From Collinsella sp. (lineage in GTDB: Bacteria > Actinomycetota > Coriobacteriia > Coriobacteriales > Coriobacteriaceae), in contig DXMV01000023.1 in assembly GCA_019414055.1 (NCBI GenBank), positions 1-16,452 of the forward strand: DNA of 16,452 nucleotides. The letters run 5' to 3'. The translations under genes and the position numbers were made by a program. The notes beneath the pieces were generated by a model. That model did not search any database. It was not told where the DNA came from and worked only from the letters and a program-made list of their open reading frames with translations. Each line of letters opens with the position of its first letter. The first letter of the stretch is position 1. Positions 13,234 to 16,452 of the stretch are shown in pieces.

Positions 13234-14331
13234 TTATGCCTCCTTCATGTAGCGGGAGACCGTCGAGGCGCCGACTCCGACGATCCGCGCAATGTCTCGC
13301 ACGGTAAGGGCTGGGTTAATTTCTCTGAGTTTTATGCACGCCTCACTTTTCTCCTGCTTCGTTTGAGGTTTGCATTTGGAGTACAGCTCGCTCAGAGAAA
13401 TGATCTCTATGCTCTCGCCCGGATTCATCACTGATTGGCGCTTAATGTGCTCGCAAAGCTTGCAAATGTCTGCGGCGCTCATGCCCGCGCTCTTCTCGAC
13501 CATGAGGAAGAGCATCTCTTGCGAGAGCGTGAAGCGGTCGCTGGGCAAGTGTCTCTCGAAGAGTCGCATGCGTTCGTTCTCCTCGGGAAGCGGCACCTCT
13601 ATAACTCTGTCGAAGCGCCGCCAAATCGCCCTATCCAACAACTCCGGATGATTTGTAGCTGCAAGCACGATGCTGCCCTTAGGGCATCTCTCGATTTCTT
13701 TGAGAAGAACGTTCACTAGGCGCTTCAATTCGCCGAGGTCACCCTCGTCATCACGCCGCTTCGCAATTGCGTCGAACTCGTCCAGGAAGAGCACCGCAGG
13801 CTGTGCGCGGACATAGTCGAAGACGCTCTTGATGTTTTGTCCGGATCGACCGAGATAGCTGGATATCGAAGTTGCGAGGTCGAGCGTTATGAGCGGAAGA
13901 GCGAGCTTGTATGCAAGCCAGTTGGCCGCGTATGTCTTACCCACGCCCGGAGCGCCAATGAAGAGGATACTGTTCGAGGGTTCGATCCCATCCTCGAAAA
14001 ACCGCTGAATCAGACCTCTTTCCTTGAGAAAGTCGGCAAGCTCTTTTGTGGTTGCAGCATCAAGAATGGGGTCCGGTAGCTCGATTGGCTCTATGAACTC
14101 TACGAGAGAGAAGCGGGTCTCTCGGTCGATCGGTAGCGGGTTTATCTCGGCTGCACGGGTAGCCTCGCTTCTCATGTCAGATGCTGCAAGCGCCCCAGCG
14201 ATCTCCGAAGCGAGATCAGGACGATCACGTCTCAGCTTGCGGGACACCGTGAGCGAGACTGACTCTACGAGTCTTCTGTCATTCTCTAAACAGGCTCTCA
14301 CCAGCCTAGGTATGTAGTCTATTGCCTCCAT
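13234..14331 (-). CDS. ietA: IetA-like AAA+ ATPase with C-terminal helix-turn-helix
   Basis: A 365-aa protein. The start at 14331 has AGAGAGGA eight bases upstream; 12 further in-frame codons upstream have no such site. The N-terminal 115 residues are helical. The AAA+ core follows: Walker A GAPGVGKT (126-133), Walker B VLFLDE (180-185), sensor-1 Asn in AATNHPE (224-230) and arginine fingers in WRRFDRV (237-243). The C-terminal lid is at about 265-300. The tail 341-363, LTVRDIARIVGVGASTVSRY, reads as a resolvase-type HTH, which is not part of a standard IetA core. The core resembles FtsH/spastin-like ATPases that drive or gate proteases, here the neighbouring IetS. The HTH suggests DNA binding or self-regulation and is worth testing. 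Confidence 0.88.
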   Translation of the reverse strand: MEAIDYIPRLVRACLENDRRLVESVSLTVSRKLRRDRPDLASEIAGALAASDMRSEATRAAEINPLPIDRETRFSLVEFIEPIELPDPILDAATTKELADFLKERGLIQRFFEDGIEPSNSILFIGAPGVGKTYAANWLAYKLALPLITLDLATSISSYLGRSGQNIKSVFDYVRAQPAVLFLDEFDAIAKRRDDEGDLGELKRLVNVLLKEIERCPKGSIVLAATNHPELLDRAIWRRFDRVIEVPLPEENERMRLFERHLPSDRFTLSQEMLFLMVEKSAGMSAADICKLCEHIKRQSVMNPGESIEIISLSELYSKCKPQTKQEKSEACIKLREINPALTVRDIARIVGVGASTVSRYMKEA

Positions 14332-14372
14332 ATACCATTTCCTCTCTATTGCGGAAATTTGGAACATGCTTA

Positions 14373-14459
14373 GGATAGCAGATTTACAGCTGCTACCTTA
14401 TAGATTGTGCTAAAGCTTTGAGCTCTTCGAAAGTGGCACAATACTAAATGTGATTTAGT
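14373..14459 (-). promoter_or_regulatory. Cluster of inverted repeats upstream of ietA
   Basis: Three dyads lie 40-130 bases before the ietA start. TAGCAG (14376-14381) pairs with CTGCTA (14390-14395), with GG/CC outside. ATTGTGC (14404-14410) pairs with GCACAAT (14436-14442). ACTAAAT-GTG-ATTTAGT (14443-14459) is a perfect 7-bp palindrome. On the minus strand a TATAAG and a TATCCT could be -10 boxes, but no -35 stands out. They are operator candidates for an HTH protein such as IetA itself. The stretch up to 14620 holds no supported gene. Confidence 0.4.
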
Positions 14460-14624
14460 TCGAGCTGACTACGCTCTTGTGACAGAGAAATACCCTGCTC
14501 CTAACATGCATTCGGGCGGGCTCCTGCCTGCGTGATTCACGAAAGTGGTTCCCATGAAGGAGGACACCGATGTGGGCAGGCGACGGTGACGCAGCAGCAC
14601 CCGCAAGGGTAAACAGACGAACAA

Positions 14625-15051
14625 GTGCAGCATGCGGAAGAAGAAGTTGCCGCCACCGACGATGGCCCCGACGAGTTCAAGGTCCTTCTCGCCAAGCAAG
14701 AGGTACGTATCAAGGAGCTTGAGGGCCAGGTGGCCGAGGCCGCCAAGACCGCAGAGGCAGCCGATGCTCTACGCGGCGTGATCGAGCAGGTGAAGGCCCG
14801 GGCGGCAGACGAGCGCGCAGAGTAGGAGCTGCGGCTGGCAGGCCGTACGCAATGTGAAGGCGGCCAAGGCGCTGCCGGACGGCCACGACGGCGACGCCTC
14901 TGTGTTCAAGGAGGTGAAGCCTTGGCTGTTCTATGGCGGCAAGGCTGGCGGTGTCCAGGGCGGCACGACCGGGCTTTCCAACGCGGGGGTGGCAACCGAC
15001 GAGAAGCGGCTCAACAAGCACTAGCGCGAGGTCGCCTTACTCGTGGAATAG
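14625..15051 (+). pseudogene. Broken phage capsid scaffold-like gene
   Basis: The first frame (14625-14825) encodes a helical, charged segment, DEFKVLLAKQEVRIKELEGQ followed by VAEAAKTAEAADALRG, and ends at TAG 14823. From about 14848 a second frame (+1) continues RNVKAAKALPDGHDGDASVF, then KEVKPWLFYGGKAGGVQGGT and GLSNAGVATDEKRLNKH, then TAG (15022), REVALLVE and TAG (15049). The coiled-coil body, Gly-rich tail and C-terminal DEKxLxKxWR-like end are those of small phage scaffold proteins (DUF4355-like) that sit just before the major capsid gene, as here. At least one frameshift and one nonsense codon make it dead. Confidence 0.5.
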
Positions 15052-15063
15052 GGAGGATTCAAC

Positions 15064-15096
15064 ATGGCTGACAACAGCATTGTCAGTGCCGACTGA
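15064..15096 (+). pseudogene. First ten codons of a phage major capsid-like gene
   Basis: GGAGG (15052-15056) is followed by ATG and MADNSIVSAD, then TGA at 15094-15096. The strong ribosome binding site, the position right after the scaffold-like gene and the short acidic start fit a major capsid gene. The sequence changes to IS110 transposase within about ten bases after, so the capsid gene was cut by that element or by a deletion. The call rests on context because only ten residues remain. Confidence 0.4.
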
Positions 15097-15098
15097 AT

Positions 15099-16230
15099 TT
15101 ACCCACATGGGGCTACAAACAACTTGCGGAGGAAATCGGCGACCCGTCGGGCTGCGTGGCGGTAGGCATGGAGGGGACGACGTCGTATGGCGCGGGTCTA
15201 TGCTCCTACCTCATGGAACGCGGCTATGACGTCTTCGAAGTACTTCGCCCCAAGAGGGAAAAGAGGCGAGTCGGAGAGGGCAAAACCGATGGCATCGACG
15301 CCGAGCACGCCGCCCGCGCGGTGGCTGCCGGAAAGGGCATAGTGCCGAAGTCCCACAACGAGTGGGTTGAGGGCCTGCGCGCCCTTACGGTGGCGAGATC
15401 CATACACGTCAACACCATGACCAGCGTATCCAACGCCATAGGCTCCCTCTTGGTGTCGGCCCCGGAGCGGGTCAGGACCAAATACCGGCCGCTCAAGGGA
15501 GCGAGCCTGTACAGGAAACTGGGGTCTTGCCGCCCGAATGCGGAAGACGACGTCGCCGGGCCGCTGCTTGCGTCCCTGAGGGCGCTCGCCAGGACCTGGC
15601 TGGAGCTCGATGAGAAAGCAGGCCAATTGGAGGGCGCCATGCATCGGCTCATCGAGGCCAATGCATGGCGCCCTCCTGCAGGTGAAGGGGTGCGGCACCG
15701 TCAACGCCGCGGAACTCGCGATCGCCGCGGGCGACAACCCGGAGCGCATCCCGAGCGAGGCAAGTTTCGCTTCGATCTGCGGCGTGTCCCCCATTCCCGC
15801 CTCCAGCGGAAAGACCGACAGGCACAGGCTCAACCGCGGCGGGAACAGGCAGGCCAATAAAGCTCTCCACATGATTGCCGTAAGCAGGATGAGCGGGGAC
15901 GAGAGAACGCTCGCCTACATGGCGAAGCGCAAGTCCGACGGCAAGACGAAGCGAGAGGCCATGCGCTGCCTAAAGAGATTCGTAGCCAGGGAGGTTTACT
16001 CGACGTTGCGGCACCCCATGAGGCTGAAGTACGCCCGGGGCGAGGAACTTGCGGCGATGAGAAAATCGCTCAGCCTGACCCAGCAGCAGATTGCCCGAGA
16101 GCTTAACGTGCCGAATGTAAGACTCAGCGAAATAGAAAGAGACGTATGCCCCCACGAGGAAATCAGACGCGAATACGACCGCTACCTGAATGCCAAAATG
16201 TCGGCCAGTAAAGGACTTGACAGCCCATAG
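15099..16230 (+). pseudogene. IS110-family transposase, 5'-truncated and frameshifted, with C-terminal HTH
   Basis: Two frames make up the gene. The first, open from about 15093 and readable from WGYKQLAEEIGDPSGCVAVG, carries the DEDD domain: MEGTTSYG (the Glu), then VLRPKREKRR and KTDGIDAEHAARAV (the last two Asp). The first Asp (GIDxxK region) is missing because the 5' end is lost. At 15666 the frame shifts. The second frame holds the Transposase_20 part: LLQVKGCGTVNAAELAIAAG, FASICGVSPIPASSGKTD with the Ser region, and NRGGNRQANKALHMIAVSRM. It ends with an XRE-type HTH, ELAAMRKSLSLTQQQIAREL followed by NVPNVRLSEIE, to the stop at 16230. The non-coding end that would hold the bridge RNA in IS110-type elements is also lost on the left. 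Confidence 0.85.
15629..15676. repeat. Perfect 16-bp inverted repeat at the IS110 frameshift
   Basis: GGAGGGCGCCATGCAT (15629-15644) and ATGCATGGCGCCCTCC (15661-15676) are exact reverse complements around 16 bases, in the middle of the transposase coding sequence. The frameshift base (15666) lies inside the right arm. Homologues would read ...EANAPGALLQVKG here, so the right arm appears to have been altered to match the left, as template-switch or hairpin-correction mutation would do. Confidence 0.8.
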
Positions 16231-16332
16231 GAGCGTCATTCGGGACGCTACCCTGTAAGTGACACGTCGGACTCCCTGGTGGAGTGGCGGTTGCGCGGCC
16301 CGGAGGGCATGGTGTGTTTCGTCAAGAGGATT
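16231..16332. other. Spacer between IS110 and IS21 remnants, possible coding scrap
   Basis: AGCGTC-ATTCGG-GACGCT (16232-16249) is a small hairpin just past the transposase stop and may belong to the IS110 right end. After it the plus strand reads VSDTSDSLVEWRLRGPEGMV, then CFVKRI and TGA at the IS21 boundary. This looks like a fragment of a disrupted gene, possibly phage, but I do not recognise it. Confidence 0.3.
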
Positions 16333-16452
16333 TGAGCAAAAAGAGCATCGGAAATTGAGCAGCTTGAGCATCGGAAGTGCGCACGCTTTTTGAGCGGCTA
16401 GCCCTCCTGCATGAGGGCATGGCGGACGCGGTAGGACTCGCCGCGGAACTGG
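16333..16452 (-). mobile_element. Right end of an IS21-like element (runs off window)
   Basis: The element end begins TGAGCAAAAAGAGCATCGG at 16333 (CA at the outer tip on the minus strand, as in IS21). GAGCATCGGAA occurs twice (16343 and about 16366), giving the multiple terminal repeats typical of IS21 ends. The 3' end of an istB-like gene lies immediately inside. Only 120 bases are in the window. Confidence 0.5.
16398..16452 (-). CDS. istB: 3' end of IstB-like transposition helper ATPase (partial)
   Basis: The last 17 residues, QFRGESYRVRHALMQEG, end at TAG (16398-16400). NGESYRFR-type endings are characteristic of IstB, the AAA+ helper of IS21 transposases, and the adjacent element end supports it. 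The gene enters from beyond the window, so its integrity is unknown. Confidence 0.5.
   Translation of the reverse strand, partial: QFRGESYRVRHALMQEG

Noticed and set aside
14469..14746. Minus-strand Cys-rich frames of about 70 codons
   Set aside because: Antisense to the phage scaffold-like remnant; unusual composition and no start signals.
15198..15872. Minus-strand 224-codon frame opposite the IS110 transposase
   Set aside because: Complement of clearly recognisable transposase sequence; GC-rich genes often leave such open shadows.
1..16452. CRISPR array or tandem repeat array
   Set aside because: I saw no run of regularly spaced identical repeats; the direct repeats found occur only two or three times.

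Overview
The window looks like a defence and mobile-element island from a moderately high-GC Gram-positive gut-type bacterium. A member of the Coriobacteriia (Collinsella-like) is my best guess. The basis is strong AAGGAGG-type ribosome binding sites, an LPxT-type surface protein, a tRNA with an encoded CCA, and protein families (DUF3990 with its helix-turn-helix partner, AbiEi/DUF559-like proteins, an IS110 transposase with a C-terminal HTH) that I associate with that class. The taxonomy is inference; no marker gene is present.

Layout, left to right. Positions 1-1770 hold hairpins, a lone AbiEi/DUF559-like nuclease-type protein (151-1314, minus) and tRNA-Val(CAC) with its own terminator. Positions 2011-4123 hold a compact four-gene minus-strand operon: a DUF3990 ADP-ribosyltransferase-like toxin, a helix-turn-helix protein, a 61-aa protein, and a Doc-type Fic toxin. 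It is read from an extended -10 promoter that sits between two copies of a palindromic operator, which together form a perfect 23-bp inverted repeat. Positions 4256-4894 hold a second small module: a 92-aa protein sharing its N-terminus with the 61-aa protein, then a minimal nucleotidyltransferase (MNT). Positions 5100-6188 encode a signal-peptide protein with a C-terminal LPKTS sorting signal. At 6554-7660 on the plus strand is an AT-rich abiH gene that ends at a strong bidirectional terminator.

Positions 7861-10023 (minus) look like prophage-derived sequence carrying cargo: a small membrane ORF, a Panacea-domain antitoxin overlapping a coiled-coil protein with three membrane segments (a PanAT-type pair), and a terminase-small-subunit-like fragment fused in frame to the last 74 residues of UDP-glucose dehydrogenase. 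A decayed IS256-type transposase end follows (10069-10478). A small plus-strand ORF precedes a convergent minus-strand ietA-ietS pair (AAA ATPase plus subtilisin-like protease, 10924-14331), which matches the IetAS anti-phage system. The right end is decay: a broken phage scaffold gene and the first codons of a capsid gene (14625-15096), a 5'-truncated and frameshifted IS110 transposase (15099-16230), and the end of an IS21-like element with the 3' end of istB running off the window.

Working view: up to six loci linked to phage defence or toxin-antitoxin function (AbiEi-like, DUF3990/Doc, MNT, AbiH, PanAT, IetAS) lie within about 14 kb among the remains of one or more prophages and at least three IS families. 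The least conventional parts are the dual-toxin operon with its nested palindromic promoter, the shared small protein placed before two unrelated enzymes, and the membrane effector paired with Panacea.
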